A stretch of 23,978 bases of DNA from DAOTUB01 sp034437455. GTDB lineage: Bacteria > Chloroflexota > Anaerolineae > B4-G1. The notes beneath the pieces are model-generated. The model did no database searches and was not told where the DNA came from. It saw nothing but the letters and a program-made list of their open reading frames with translations. Of this stretch, positions 13,501 to 21,676 are shown one piece after another. The translations under genes were made by a program, and so were the position numbers. Location of the stretch: NCBI GenBank assembly GCA_034437455.1, contig DAOTUB010000143.1, positions 1 through 23,978 of the forward strand. Direction: 5' to 3'. Numbering within the stretch: position 1 is the stretch's first letter; every line of letters begins with the position of its first letter.

Positions 13501-14889
13501 CTAGCCGAGCCTGCGCGCGATGGCCCGCGCCGCCACCAGCCCCGAGGCGGAAGCCTGCACCAATCCCCGCGTCACGCCGGCCCCGTCGCCGCAGGCAAAG
13601 AGATTCTCCACCTCCGTCTCCATCTCTGCCGTCAGTTGGAGACGGCTGGAATAGAACTTGACCTCCACTCCGTAGAGGAGCGTGCGCTGGTCGGCCACGC
13701 CCGGCGCGATCTCGTCGAGGGCGTGGAGCATCTCCAGGATGTTCACCACGTACCGGTAGGGAAGCACCAGGTTGAGGTCGCCCGGCACGGCGCTGGGCAG
13801 CGTGGGCGTGACGATGGAACGGGCCAGCCGGTCGGCAGTGGTGCGCCTTCCCTGTTCCAGATCGCCCAGCCGCTGGACGATGACGCCGTCGCTGAGGAGA
13901 TTCGCCAGCCGGGCGATGCTCTTCCCGTAGGCGATCGGCTCGTTGAAAGGCTCGGTGAAGGTCTTGCTGACGAGGATGGCAAAGTTCGTGTTAGCTGTCT
14001 GGTACTCGGCAAAGGAATGGCCGTTGACGGTCATCACGTCGCCGGCGTACTCGGTGCTGACCTCGCCGTAAGGGCACATACAAAAGGTGCGCATCCGGTC
14101 GTCAAAGGCCCGCGAGTAGTAGATGAACTTGGACTCGTACACCAGCCGGGTGATCGACTCCAGCACGACGGCGGGCACCTCCACCCGCACCCCCAGGTCC
14201 ACCGGGTTGCGGTCCAGCGTGAGGCCCAACGCTCGCGCCGTCGAATCCAGCCAGGGCGCCCCCTCGCGTCCCGGCGCCACGATGACGGCCCCGGCCTTGA
14301 TCTGCTCTCCTTTTTCCGTCTCCACCCCGGTCACCTGTCCGTCGTCGGTCAGGATGCGCGCTACCGGCGTTCGAGTGTGGATCTCGACCCCGCGTTGGAG
14401 CAACTCGTCCCGCATCTCGCGCATGATCTGCGGACAGCGATCCGTGCCGATGTGCCGGATGGGAACGGAGACAAAGCGCAGCCCGGCCAGCGTGGCCCGT
14501 TTTTCCAGCGCTTCGATCTCGTCGGTGCGCGCGCCATAGACCAGCTCTGGCGCGCCGAAACGGATGTAGGTCTCGTCCACCGGTTGGATCAGTTGAACGG
14601 CTTGCTCCTCCCCCAGAATCTCCGCCAGCCGCCCGCCGACGGCAGGGGAAAGCGTGAGCTTGCCGTCGGAGAACGCTCCCGCCCCGCCAAACCCGGTGAG
14701 GATGGCGCAGGGCTGGCAATGTTGGCACTTGCCGCCCGGCTCGCGGGCGGGGCAATGGCGCCGGTCGATGTCTGGCCCTTTATCCAGGATAGCCACTCGC
14801 AGGCCGGGTCGCTGGCTCAGTTCCAGAGCGGCGAAAACCCCCGCCGGACCGGCGCCGACGATCAAAACGTCGAAATGATTCTTCAACAT
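13501..14889 (-). CDS. FAD-dependent oxidoreductase, COG2509-like
   Basis: A predicted flavoprotein with an N-terminal FAD Rossmann motif (VLIVGAGPAG, residues 8-17) and an acidic strand end (VAILDKG). A Cys-rich segment CPAREPGGKCQHCQPC leads into GFGGAGAFSDGKLTLS, the hallmark of the uncharacterised FAD-dependent dehydrogenase group COG2509. The C-terminal FAD motif is LFACGDGAGVTRGLVQASASG. The substrate is unknown; the Cys cluster might bind metal or take part in redox. Two adjacent ATGs (14892 and 14889) follow GAGAGGAGAG. The second has the better spacing (7 bases) and is chosen; a start at 14919 is possible. It is transcribed divergently from atpA and looks monocistronic. Confidence 0.88.
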   Translation of the reverse strand: MLKNHFDVLIVGAGPAGVFAALELSQRPGLRVAILDKGPDIDRRHCPAREPGGKCQHCQPCAILTGFGGAGAFSDGKLTLSPAVGGRLAEILGEEQAVQLIQPVDETYIRFGAPELVYGARTDEIEALEKRATLAGLRFVSVPIRHIGTDRCPQIMREMRDELLQRGVEIHTRTPVARILTDDGQVTGVETEKGEQIKAGAVIVAPGREGAPWLDSTARALGLTLDRNPVDLGVRVEVPAVVLESITRLVYESKFIYYSRAFDDRMRTFCMCPYGEVSTEYAGDVMTVNGHSFAEYQTANTNFAILVSKTFTEPFNEPIAYGKSIARLANLLSDGVIVQRLGDLEQGRRTTADRLARSIVTPTLPSAVPGDLNLVLPYRYVVNILEMLHALDEIAPGVADQRTLLYGVEVKFYSSRLQLTAEMETEVENLFACGDGAGVTRGLVQASASGLVAARAIARRLG

Positions 14890-14927
14890 CATTTCTCTCC
14901 TCTCTACCAGTTTTCCCAATTTCCTCT

Positions 14928-14955
14928 ATCTTACCAGAAATTCTTCTTTGTTCAA
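14928..14955 (-). promoter_or_regulatory. Probable promoter of the FAD oxidoreductase gene
   Basis: On the minus strand -35 TTGAAC (14950-14955) and -10 TAAGAT (14928-14933) are separated by 16 bases. A TG one base before the -10 makes it an extended -10 element. The predicted leader is about 30 bases. Confidence 0.5.
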
Positions 14956-14978
14956 CATATTCATCCCCATACCGTCAC

Positions 14979-15007
14979 TGGACAAATCTCCCAAAATCGT
15001 GTATCAT
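14979..15007 (+). promoter_or_regulatory. Promoter of the atpAGDC-mreB operon
   Basis: -35 TGGACA (14979-14984, 5 of 6) and -10 TATCAT (15002-15007, 5 of 6) are separated by 17 bases. An 8-bp inverted repeat, GTATCATT (15001-15008) and AATGATAC (15027-15034), overlaps the -10 and could be an operator or a leader hairpin. Confidence 0.7.
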
Positions 15008-15060
15008 TCCGCTGTTGTGTCCCCGAAATGATACGTTGTTAACACAAAAAGAGGGAGAGT

Positions 15061-16626
15061 ATGGCTGAAACCCTGACCCAAGAAAACACCTTGCAAAACC
15101 TGATGGTCGCGATGCGCGACCAGATCGAAGGTTTCCAGCCGACCGTCGAATCGGTGGACGTCGGCACCGTCATTGAGGTCGGCGATGGGATCGCCCGCGC
15201 CTCGGGGCTGGCCAACGTGCTGATGAGCGAGTTGGTCGAGTTCGAGAGCGGCGTCAATGGCATCGCCTTTAACCTGGATGCGAGCAGTGTGGGCATCATC
15301 ATCACGGGCGATTATACAGAGATCGAGGAGGGCCAGACCGTGTGGGGCACGGGGCGCATCGTCTCTGTGCCTGTGGGAGATGCTCTCCTGGGCCGCGTGG
15401 TGGACGCGCTGGGACGGCCCATAGATGGAAAAGGCCCGCTCGACGTGGACAAATATCGTCCCGTCGAGCGTATCGCGCCGGGCGTGGTCGAGCGGCAGAA
15501 CGTGGACACCCCGGTGCAGACCGGCATCAAGGCGGTGGACGCGATGACGCCCATCGGGCGCGGGCAGCGTGAGTTGATCATCGGCGACCGCCAGACGGGA
15601 AAGACAGCCATCGCGCTCGATACCATCATCAACCAGCGGGGCAAGGACTTGCTCTGCATCTACGTGGCGATTGGACAGAGGCAGGGCCAGGTGGCGCAGG
15701 TGGTGGCGACGCTGGAGCGGTACGGAGCGATGGATCACACCATCGTCGTCGCCGCTTCCGCGTCGGAGCCGGCGGCGCTCCAGTACATCGCCCCCTACGC
15801 TGGCTGCGCGATGGGAGAGGAATTTATGGAGCAGGGTCGGGACGCGCTCATCATCTATGACGACCTGACCAAGCATGCCTGGGCTTACCGACAGGTCAGC
15901 CTTCTGCTCCGCCGCCCTCCTGGCCGCGAGGCGTACCCCGGCGACATCTTTTACCTCCACTCGCGATTGTTGGAACGGGCCGCTCGCCTGCACGACGACC
16001 GGGGCGGCGGCAGCCTGACCGCGTTGCCCATCATCGAGACCCAGTTGGGCGATATGGCGGCCTACATCCCCACCAACGTCATCTCCATCACCGACGGCCA
16101 GATTTACCTGGAGACGGACCTGTTCAACGCCGGCATCCGCCCGGCGATGAACGTGGGCACCTCCGTCTCTCGCGTGGGAGGCGACGCGCAGACGAAGGCG
16201 ATGAAGCAGGTGGCCGGGCGATTGCGGATGGACATGGCCCAGTTTCGGGAACTGGCCGCCTTTGCCCAGTTCGGCTCCGACCTGGACGCATCCACGCTGC
16301 AACGGTTGGAGCGTGGCCGCCGGTTGACCGAGATCCTCAAGCAGCCCCAGTACGAGCCGGCGTCCCTGGCTGAGCAAGTTATCATCATTTTCGCCGGGAC
16401 GCAGGGCTTTTGTGACGCCGTGCCCTTGGAAGAGATGCGCCAGTACGAGCTGAACTTGCTCACATTTATGCGCACCAAACAGCCGGGGATCGTCGCTGAC
16501 ATCGCCGAGAAAAAGGCGCTCACCGACGAGAGCGAGGAAAAGCTCAAGGCTGCGTTGCAGGAATTCAACAAGACGTGGATCGCGGAACGGCCCGAAGAGG
16601 AGACGAGCGGTGGCGACAGCACGTGA
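15061..16626 (+). CDS. atpA: F1 ATP synthase subunit alpha
   Basis: The alpha subunit forms the non-catalytic nucleotide sites of the F1 hexamer at the cytoplasmic membrane. The 521-residue protein has the beta-barrel domain (VGTVIEVGDGIARASGL), Walker A GDRQTGKT at 175-182, and ALIIYDDLTKHAWAYRQ. Then come LLRRPPGREAYPGDIFYLHSRLLERAA and the arginine finger Arg371 in SVSRVGG. All are intact. The ATG at 15061 has GAGGGAGAG upstream. It is the first gene of its operon: upstream is a divergent oxidoreductase and not atpB/E/F/H. It overlaps atpG by 17 bases. Confidence 0.98.
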   Translation: MAETLTQENTLQNLMVAMRDQIEGFQPTVESVDVGTVIEVGDGIARASGLANVLMSELVEFESGVNGIAFNLDASSVGIIITGDYTEIEEGQTVWGTGRIVSVPVGDALLGRVVDALGRPIDGKGPLDVDKYRPVERIAPGVVERQNVDTPVQTGIKAVDAMTPIGRGQRELIIGDRQTGKTAIALDTIINQRGKDLLCIYVAIGQRQGQVAQVVATLERYGAMDHTIVVAASASEPAALQYIAPYAGCAMGEEFMEQGRDALIIYDDLTKHAWAYRQVSLLLRRPPGREAYPGDIFYLHSRLLERAARLHDDRGGGSLTALPIIETQLGDMAAYIPTNVISITDGQIYLETDLFNAGIRPAMNVGTSVSRVGGDAQTKAMKQVAGRLRMDMAQFRELAAFAQFGSDLDASTLQRLERGRRLTEILKQPQYEPASLAEQVIIIFAGTQGFCDAVPLEEMRQYELNLLTFMRTKQPGIVADIAEKKALTDESEEKLKAALQEFNKTWIAERPEEETSGGDST

Positions 16627-17563
16627 GATTCGGCGACGCATTCAGTCCATCCGTAACCTGGGGCAGGTGACGAGGGCGTTGCAGGCCGTCGCTGCGTCGA
16701 ACGTGCGCAAGGCGCAGGCGGCGGTGCTGGCGACGCGGCCCTACGCCAACGCCGCCTGGGAGGTCATCGTCCATCTGGGCGCGGCCACCGACGAAACGTT
16801 GCACCCCCTGCTGACCCGCCGCACGCCGGTGGAGCACATCCTCATCGTCCTCATCTCTGGCGACCGGGGGTTGTGCGGCGCGTACAACCAGAACATTGTG
16901 CGGACCGCGCAGGATTTCGCCAACAAGCGCGGACATCGTCCCGTTGGGGCCGACGCCGCTACGGGGCTGCCCACCCGCTACCTCACCATCGGGCGACGGG
17001 GCCGGGACTTGATGTGGCGCATGAAGCAAGAGATCATGTCCGAGTTCCACGGCCTACCCGCCGTGCCCAGCCTGTCCGACATCGCCGGCATCGCCCACAC
17101 TGCTATTGACGAGTTCCTGGAGGGCCGGGCCGACGAGGTCTATATCGCCCGCACCGACTTTGTCAACATGCTGGTGCAAAAGCCGGTCATTCAACGGCTG
17201 CTTCCCCTCCAGCCCACCGAGATGGAGGAACTGGCGATGATGGAGTACGTGGTGGATGTGCAGCCTGCGAAGGTGGCCGAGTACATCTACGAACCCGACG
17301 TCTACACCATCCTGGAAGCGGTCCTGTCGCGCTTCGCCGAGCTACAGGTCTACCAGGCGGTGCTGGAGGCGCACGCCAGCGAATACGCGGCGCGGATGGT
17401 CGCCATGCGCAACGCGACGGAGAATGCCGCCGCGCTGGTGGACGAACTGACGTTGGTTTTCAACAAGGCTCGCCAGCGGGCCATCACCCGCGAACTGCTG
17501 GACATCGCGGGCGGCGCGGAGGCGTTGCAGCAAGCAACGGCCAGAGCAGAGGCGTCAGCATAA
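16610..17563 (+). CDS. atpG: F1 ATP synthase subunit gamma
   Basis: The gamma subunit is the central rotor shaft that couples F0 rotation to catalysis. The 317-residue protein has the conserved N-terminal coiled coil with REIRRRIQSIRNLGQVTRAL, the family motif SGDRGLCGAYNQNI, and the C-terminal helix with AVLEAHASEYAARMVAMRNATENA. It is about 30 residues longer than usual. Extra residues are near ANKRGHRPVGADAATG and in a short Ala-rich tail. The start is GTG at 16610, inside the atpA end, with GAAGAGGAG upstream. This overlap supports coupled translation of alpha and gamma. Confidence 0.96.
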   Translation: MATAREIRRRIQSIRNLGQVTRALQAVAASNVRKAQAAVLATRPYANAAWEVIVHLGAATDETLHPLLTRRTPVEHILIVLISGDRGLCGAYNQNIVRTAQDFANKRGHRPVGADAATGLPTRYLTIGRRGRDLMWRMKQEIMSEFHGLPAVPSLSDIAGIAHTAIDEFLEGRADEVYIARTDFVNMLVQKPVIQRLLPLQPTEMEELAMMEYVVDVQPAKVAEYIYEPDVYTILEAVLSRFAELQVYQAVLEAHASEYAARMVAMRNATENAAALVDELTLVFNKARQRAITRELLDIAGGAEALQQATARAEASA

Positions 17564-17628
17564 CATGTGCCTTATCAGATTACATTTTACGCATTACGCG
17601 TTATGTTTTATATTAGGAGAGAAATCCT

Positions 17629-19029
17629 GTGAACGACACAACAGCAGGTCGCATCGTACAAATCAAGGGCGCGGTGGTGGACGTGGCGTTCCCGCCGGAA
17701 CAACTGCCGGAGGTCTATACCGCTCTCGAAATCCCCATGAACGGTCGCAAGCTGATATTGGAGGTCGAGCAGCAGTTGCCGAACAACTGGGTGCGCTGCG
17801 TGGCGATGGACACCACCGATGGGTTGCAGCGAGGTATGTCCGTCATTGACACCGGGGGGCCGATCTCGGTGCCGGTGGGAGAAAACGCGCTGGGCCGCCT
17901 CTTTAACGCGCTGGGCGAACCGATTGATAATCGGGGGCCGGTGGAGACCGCCGAGCGCTACCCCATCCATCGCCTGCCTCCCGAATTTGATGAACAGTCC
18001 ACCCAGAGCGAGTTCCACGAGACCGGCATGAAGGTGATCGACCTGATCGCCCCGTTCACCCGGGGCGGCAAGACGGGCGTCTTTGGCGGCGCTGGTGTGG
18101 GCAAGACCATCATCGTCACCGAGCTGATGTTCACGATGGCCGAGTACCACCAGGGCGTCTCGGTCTTTGCCGGCGTCGGAGAGCGGAGTCGCGAAGGAAC
18201 CGAGTTCTACAACACGCTGTCGGAGATGGGCGTGATCGACCGGACGGTGATGGTCTTTGGGCAGATGAACGAGCCGCCAGGCGTCCGCTTCCGCGTCGGA
18301 CTGACGGGCGTGACCCAGGCCGAGTACTTTCGCGATCAAGGGATGGACGTGTTGCTGTTCATCGACAACATCTACCGCTTTGTGATGGCGGGGATGGAAG
18401 TCTCGGCGCTCCTGGGCCGCATGCCCAGCGCCGTCGGCTACCAGCCCACGCTGGGCACCGATATGGGCGAGCTACAGGAGCGGATCACCAGCACCAAGCG
18501 AGGTTCCATCACCTCGATGCAGGCGGTCTATGTGCCGGCCGACGACTATTCGGACCCCGGCCCGGTGACCACCTTCGCTCACCTGGACGCGACCATCGCG
18601 CTGGAGCGCGCCATCGTCGAGAAGGGCATCTACCCGGCCGTGGATCCGCTGGCGTCCACTTCCCGCATCCTCGACCCGCTCATCGTCGGAGAGGATCACT
18701 ACAACACCGCCCGCGAGGCCCAGCAGGTGCTCCAGCGGTACAAGGATTTGCAGGACATTATCGCCATCCTGGGAATCGAGGAGCTTTCGGAGGAGGACAA
18801 GCTGACCGTGCATCGGGCGCGGCGCATCGAGAAATTCTTCTCCCAGCCGATGTTCGTCGCCGAACGGTACACTGGCCAGGAAGGCCGCTACGTCTCCATC
18901 AAAGACACAGTGCGTGGCTTCCACGAGATCCTCGACGGCAAGCACGACAATCTGCCGGAAGATGCGTTCTACATGGTCGGAGGGATAGACGAGGCGGTGG
19001 AGAAAGCGCGCCAGATGCAGGTGGCATAA
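17629..19029 (+). CDS. atpD: F1 ATP synthase subunit beta
   Basis: The beta subunit carries the catalytic sites. The 466-residue protein has Walker A GGAGVGKT at 153-160, the catalytic Glu185-Arg186 in AGVGERSREG, LLFIDNIYRF, SALLGRMPSAVGYQPTL and the EELSEED lever motif. Several normally invariant stretches show conservative changes, for example GERSREGTEF where GERTREGNDL is usual and DNIYRFVMAG where DNIFRFTQAG is usual. The key catalytic residues remain. The start is GTG at 17629 with AGGAGAG upstream. A 65-bp gap with a TTTACGCATTACGCG-type repeat separates it from atpG. Confidence 0.97.
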   Translation: MNDTTAGRIVQIKGAVVDVAFPPEQLPEVYTALEIPMNGRKLILEVEQQLPNNWVRCVAMDTTDGLQRGMSVIDTGGPISVPVGENALGRLFNALGEPIDNRGPVETAERYPIHRLPPEFDEQSTQSEFHETGMKVIDLIAPFTRGGKTGVFGGAGVGKTIIVTELMFTMAEYHQGVSVFAGVGERSREGTEFYNTLSEMGVIDRTVMVFGQMNEPPGVRFRVGLTGVTQAEYFRDQGMDVLLFIDNIYRFVMAGMEVSALLGRMPSAVGYQPTLGTDMGELQERITSTKRGSITSMQAVYVPADDYSDPGPVTTFAHLDATIALERAIVEKGIYPAVDPLASTSRILDPLIVGEDHYNTAREAQQVLQRYKDLQDIIAILGIEELSEEDKLTVHRARRIEKFFSQPMFVAERYTGQEGRYVSIKDTVRGFHEILDGKHDNLPEDAFYMVGGIDEAVEKARQMQVA

Positions 19030-19053
19030 GCCGCCATTGGCGAAGGAGGATAC

Positions 19054-19497
19054 GTGGCCAACTTGAAATTGAAGGTCGTCTCTCAAGAGAGAGAGTTGTA
19101 TAGTGGCGATGTAGACATGGTGCTCGCCCCCGGGGTCGAGGGCCAGTTGGGCATCCTGCCCAATCACGCTCCACTCATCACCGAGTTGGACGTCGGTGAA
19201 CTGCAAGTTCGAGTCGGCGACGAAGAGTACACTTTTGCTATTCACGGCGGTTTTATGCACGTTCTTCCCCACCAGGTGATCGTCCTGGCCGATGCGGCCG
19301 AGCGGGCCGGTGAGATTGACATCGAGCGAGCGGAAGCGGCCCGCCAGCGCGCGTTAGAGATGCTGAAAAAAGCGCCGCCCGAAGAGCGCAGGCTGACCGA
19401 GGTAGCGCTGCGGCGTTCCGCAGTGCGGCTCAAGGTGGCCCGACGTCGCCGACGGCGGCAGCGACCCACGCCGCGATATGAGGGCGAGGGTGGCTAG
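19054..19497 (+). CDS. atpC: F1 ATP synthase subunit epsilon
   Basis: The epsilon subunit is part of the central stalk and an intrinsic ATPase inhibitor. The 147-residue protein has the N-terminal beta-sandwich (LKVVSQERELYSGDVDMVLAP, then EGQLGILPNHAPLIT) and a C-terminal helical hairpin from about residue 86 (IDIERAEAARQRALEML). It ends in an unusually basic tail with a run of Arg (near KVARRRRRRQR). The start is GTG at 19054 behind a strong AAGGAGGA. It lies 24 bases after atpD and 16 bases before the MreB-like gene, so all five genes probably form one transcript. Confidence 0.94.
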   Translation: MANLKLKVVSQERELYSGDVDMVLAPGVEGQLGILPNHAPLITELDVGELQVRVGDEEYTFAIHGGFMHVLPHQVIVLADAAERAGEIDIERAEAARQRALEMLKKAPPEERRLTEVALRRSAVRLKVARRRRRRQRPTPRYEGEGG

Positions 19498-19513
19498 GCC
19501 AGAGAGAGGCTAG

Positions 19514-20518
19514 ATGTTTGCGAAACAACTAGGAATTGACCTGGGTACCGTTAACGTACTGGTGCACGTGGAAGGGCGAGGGATCGTGCTTCAGGAGCCT
19601 TCGATCGTTGCGATCTCGCCCGACGACTATCGAATTATGGCCGTGGGCGAAGAGGCGCGGGCCATGCTCGGCCGCACGCCAGAAGCGATCGAGGTGATGC
19701 GCCCGATGCGCGACGGCGTCATCGCGGACTATTGGGTGACCCAGCGCATGCTGGAGTACTTTATCCGCAAGGCCTGCGGGCGGTTCCGCCTCTTCAAGCC
19801 CCGGGTGATGATCAGCGTGCCTTTTGGTGTGACGAGTGTGGAAAGACGAGCCGTGCGCGAGGCGGCGCTGGACGCGGGCGCCGGTCAGGCTTACCTGATA
19901 CCCGAGCCATTGGCGGGCGCCATCGGCGCCGGTCAGCCGGTGGAGACGCCCGCCGGCAACATGGTCGTGAACCTGGGTGGCGGGACGACCGAGGCGGCTG
20001 TCATTGCTATGAACGGGATCGTGACGGCGAATTCGGTCCGCATCGGCGGCCTGCGGATGGACGATGCTATCATGGGCTATGTCCGCCGCAAGTACAACCT
20101 GATGATCGGTCAGGCGACGGCGGAAAAAATAAAGATCCGCATCGGCTCGGCGCTTCCGCTGGACGAGGATCTGAGCATCAGCGTGCAGGGCCGCGACCAG
20201 GTCGCCGGTCTGCCTCACCGCATCACCATCAATTCCGAGGAGGTGGCCGAGGCGCTCTCGGAACCGCTCACGGCCATTATCGGGATGGTCAAAGCGGTGC
20301 TGGAAAGGACGCCGCCCGAGCTGTCGTCGGACATTATCGACCGGGGCATGGTGCTGGTCGGCGGCGGGGCGCTTTTGCGGACGGTGGACGAACTGATCAC
20401 AAGAGAGACAGGAGTGGCTACCTACGTGGCCGACGCTCCGATGGCCTGTGTGGCGCTGGGGGCTGGCATTGGATTGGGTAGATACGAGATTCTCCGGCGC
20501 ACCGTGCAAGATTTGTAG
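19514..20518 (+). CDS. MreB/Mbl-like rod-shape actin homologue
   Basis: A 334-residue member of the MreB/Mbl family, membrane-associated actin filaments that direct cell-wall synthesis. Phosphate-1 is GIDLGTVNVLVHV (residues 7-19), the catalytic Glu is Glu131 in IPEPLAGAIGAG, phosphate-2 is NLGGGTTEAAVI (153-164), and the adenosine motif is MVLVGGGALL. The phosphate-2 motif has Asn153 where MreB proteins normally have a Mg-coordinating Asp, and GGLRMDDAI replaces the usual GDEMDEAI. It may be a divergent paralogue with altered nucleotide handling. The ATG at 19514 has GAGAGAGG upstream. It ends the atp operon and is followed by palindrome A copy 2. mreC/mreD do not follow. Confidence 0.88.
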   Translation: MFAKQLGIDLGTVNVLVHVEGRGIVLQEPSIVAISPDDYRIMAVGEEARAMLGRTPEAIEVMRPMRDGVIADYWVTQRMLEYFIRKACGRFRLFKPRVMISVPFGVTSVERRAVREAALDAGAGQAYLIPEPLAGAIGAGQPVETPAGNMVVNLGGGTTEAAVIAMNGIVTANSVRIGGLRMDDAIMGYVRRKYNLMIGQATAEKIKIRIGSALPLDEDLSISVQGRDQVAGLPHRITINSEEVAEALSEPLTAIIGMVKAVLERTPPELSSDIIDRGMVLVGGGALLRTVDELITRETGVATYVADAPMACVALGAGIGLGRYEILRRTVQDL

Positions 20519-20526
20519 ATGACAGG

Positions 20527-20565
20527 TTCGTAGTGGCGACTTTAGTCGCTGAGTGGATTACTACG
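20527..20565. repeat. Dispersed palindrome A, copy 2 (between convergent genes)
   Basis: TTCGTAGTGGCGACTTTAGTCGC carries an inner hairpin GCGACT-TT-AGTCGC and an outer pairing CGTAGT...ACTACG (20529-20565). It resembles the left arm at 4964-4983. It lies between the MreB-like gene and the convergent ABC permease and may end both transcripts. Its right edge supplies the permease stop codon. Confidence 0.75.
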
Positions 20566-21676
20566 AGCCTTGTGATGTGCTATGCATCTGTCTTCGTTGG
20601 AAGATGACTACCCCGACGGCGAAATACAACACCGACAAGAACAGCGTCGCTCCCAGGCGGAAACCGATCTCCCGCAACCCGGCTCCATAGTTCAATACCT
20701 GCTGCAGGGCGAGAAAGCCGTGGGTGACGGGGAAAGCGTCGAACAGGTCAATCTGATGGCCCGCCAGGGTGAATAGGGTCATGGGGGGGAGTGGGTACAT
20801 CGCGCCGGAGAGAAACACCTGGAACATCGCCACCGTCGCGCCGAGATTGGCCGCTTGGCTGTCGTTCTCCACAAAACAGGCCACGATCAACCCCTGACCA
20901 ATCGCCGAAAAGCAGATCGCCAGTCCCACGACGACGGCCAATCCCAGCGATCCCCGGCTCTGAAATCCCAGCGCCAGCGCGGCGACGAACATGATGACCA
21001 CCTGGAACACGGCGACGACCATCTGTGCCAGGCTGATCCCGGCCAAGAGACCGCTGGCGCGCAGGCGGGTGATGCGCAGTCGGCGCAGTGTGTTCCAACG
21101 AATCTCCCGCGCCACCAGCATCGCCGTCTGTGGGATGATCAGCATCAGGGCAAAGACCGTAGTGCCCGGCACGTACCAATCGAACCAGTTTTGCGGGCTG
21201 GCCTCGCCCAAAGGTTCCTCGTTGATCTGCACGATCCGGGACAGGCCGGCGGCGCTGTCGGCGTACTCCTGGATCACACGGCCCATGATCGTACCGGCCT
21301 TGTAGAAGGGCATGTAGAGCGCGTCGCCCCGAAGCGTGACGGACAGCGCGCCGTCTGCATCGGATTCGATGACCACCAGCGCGGTCAAGGTCTGCTCTTT
21401 GAGAGGTTCCTCGGCCACAGCCCGGTCTGTGATCATAGTGACGTCAAAGATGGGCTGGCCGCTGGTGTACTGTTGGTTCTCCATCGCCGCCACCAGGCCC
21501 GCATTGCCTGGATCGGGGCTGATCACCCACACCGGATGCGTCACCAGAAACGGGTCGTTGTAGCTGAAGGCCATGATCGCTAAAAAGATCAGGGGCAGTA
21601 ACACGATCAAACCAATCAACTGGAGTTCGCGCATCATCTCCAATAGGCTCTTGCGCGCCACGATCAAAGCTCTCAT
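20561..21676 (-). CDS. ABC-2 type exporter permease
   Basis: A 371-residue permease of the ABC-2 (YhgE/NatB-like) class. It has an N-terminal membrane helix (about 17-38), then a ~130-residue extracytoplasmic domain (VWVISPDPGN to QINEEPLGEA). A C-terminal bundle of about five helices follows from WYVPGTTVFALMLII, with a cytoplasmic REIRWNTLRRLRITRLRASGLL loop that typically contacts the ATPase. Its ATG overlaps the ATPase stop by four bases (ATGA), so the two are translationally coupled. The last residues and stop fall inside palindrome A. The substrate cannot be told from sequence; drugs, lipids or other envelope molecules are all possible. Confidence 0.9.
   Translation of the reverse strand: MRALIVARKSLLEMMRELQLIGLIVLLPLIFLAIMAFSYNDPFLVTHPVWVISPDPGNAGLVAAMENQQYTSGQPIFDVTMITDRAVAEEPLKEQTLTALVVIESDADGALSVTLRGDALYMPFYKAGTIMGRVIQEYADSAAGLSRIVQINEEPLGEASPQNWFDWYVPGTTVFALMLIIPQTAMLVAREIRWNTLRRLRITRLRASGLLAGISLAQMVVAVFQVVIMFVAALALGFQSRGSLGLAVVVGLAICFSAIGQGLIVACFVENDSQAANLGATVAMFQVFLSGAMYPLPPMTLFTLAGHQIDLFDAFPVTHGFLALQQVLNYGAGLREIGFRLGATLFLSVLYFAVGVVIFQRRQMHSTSQGS

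Noticed and set aside
13486..15042. A 518-codon open frame on the + strand opposite the FAD oxidoreductase
   Set aside because: Antisense shadow of a gene with clear FAD motifs.
15004..16641. A 545-codon open frame on the - strand opposite atpA
   Set aside because: Shadow of atpA; no motifs, and atpA has a promoter, ribosome binding site and full family signature.
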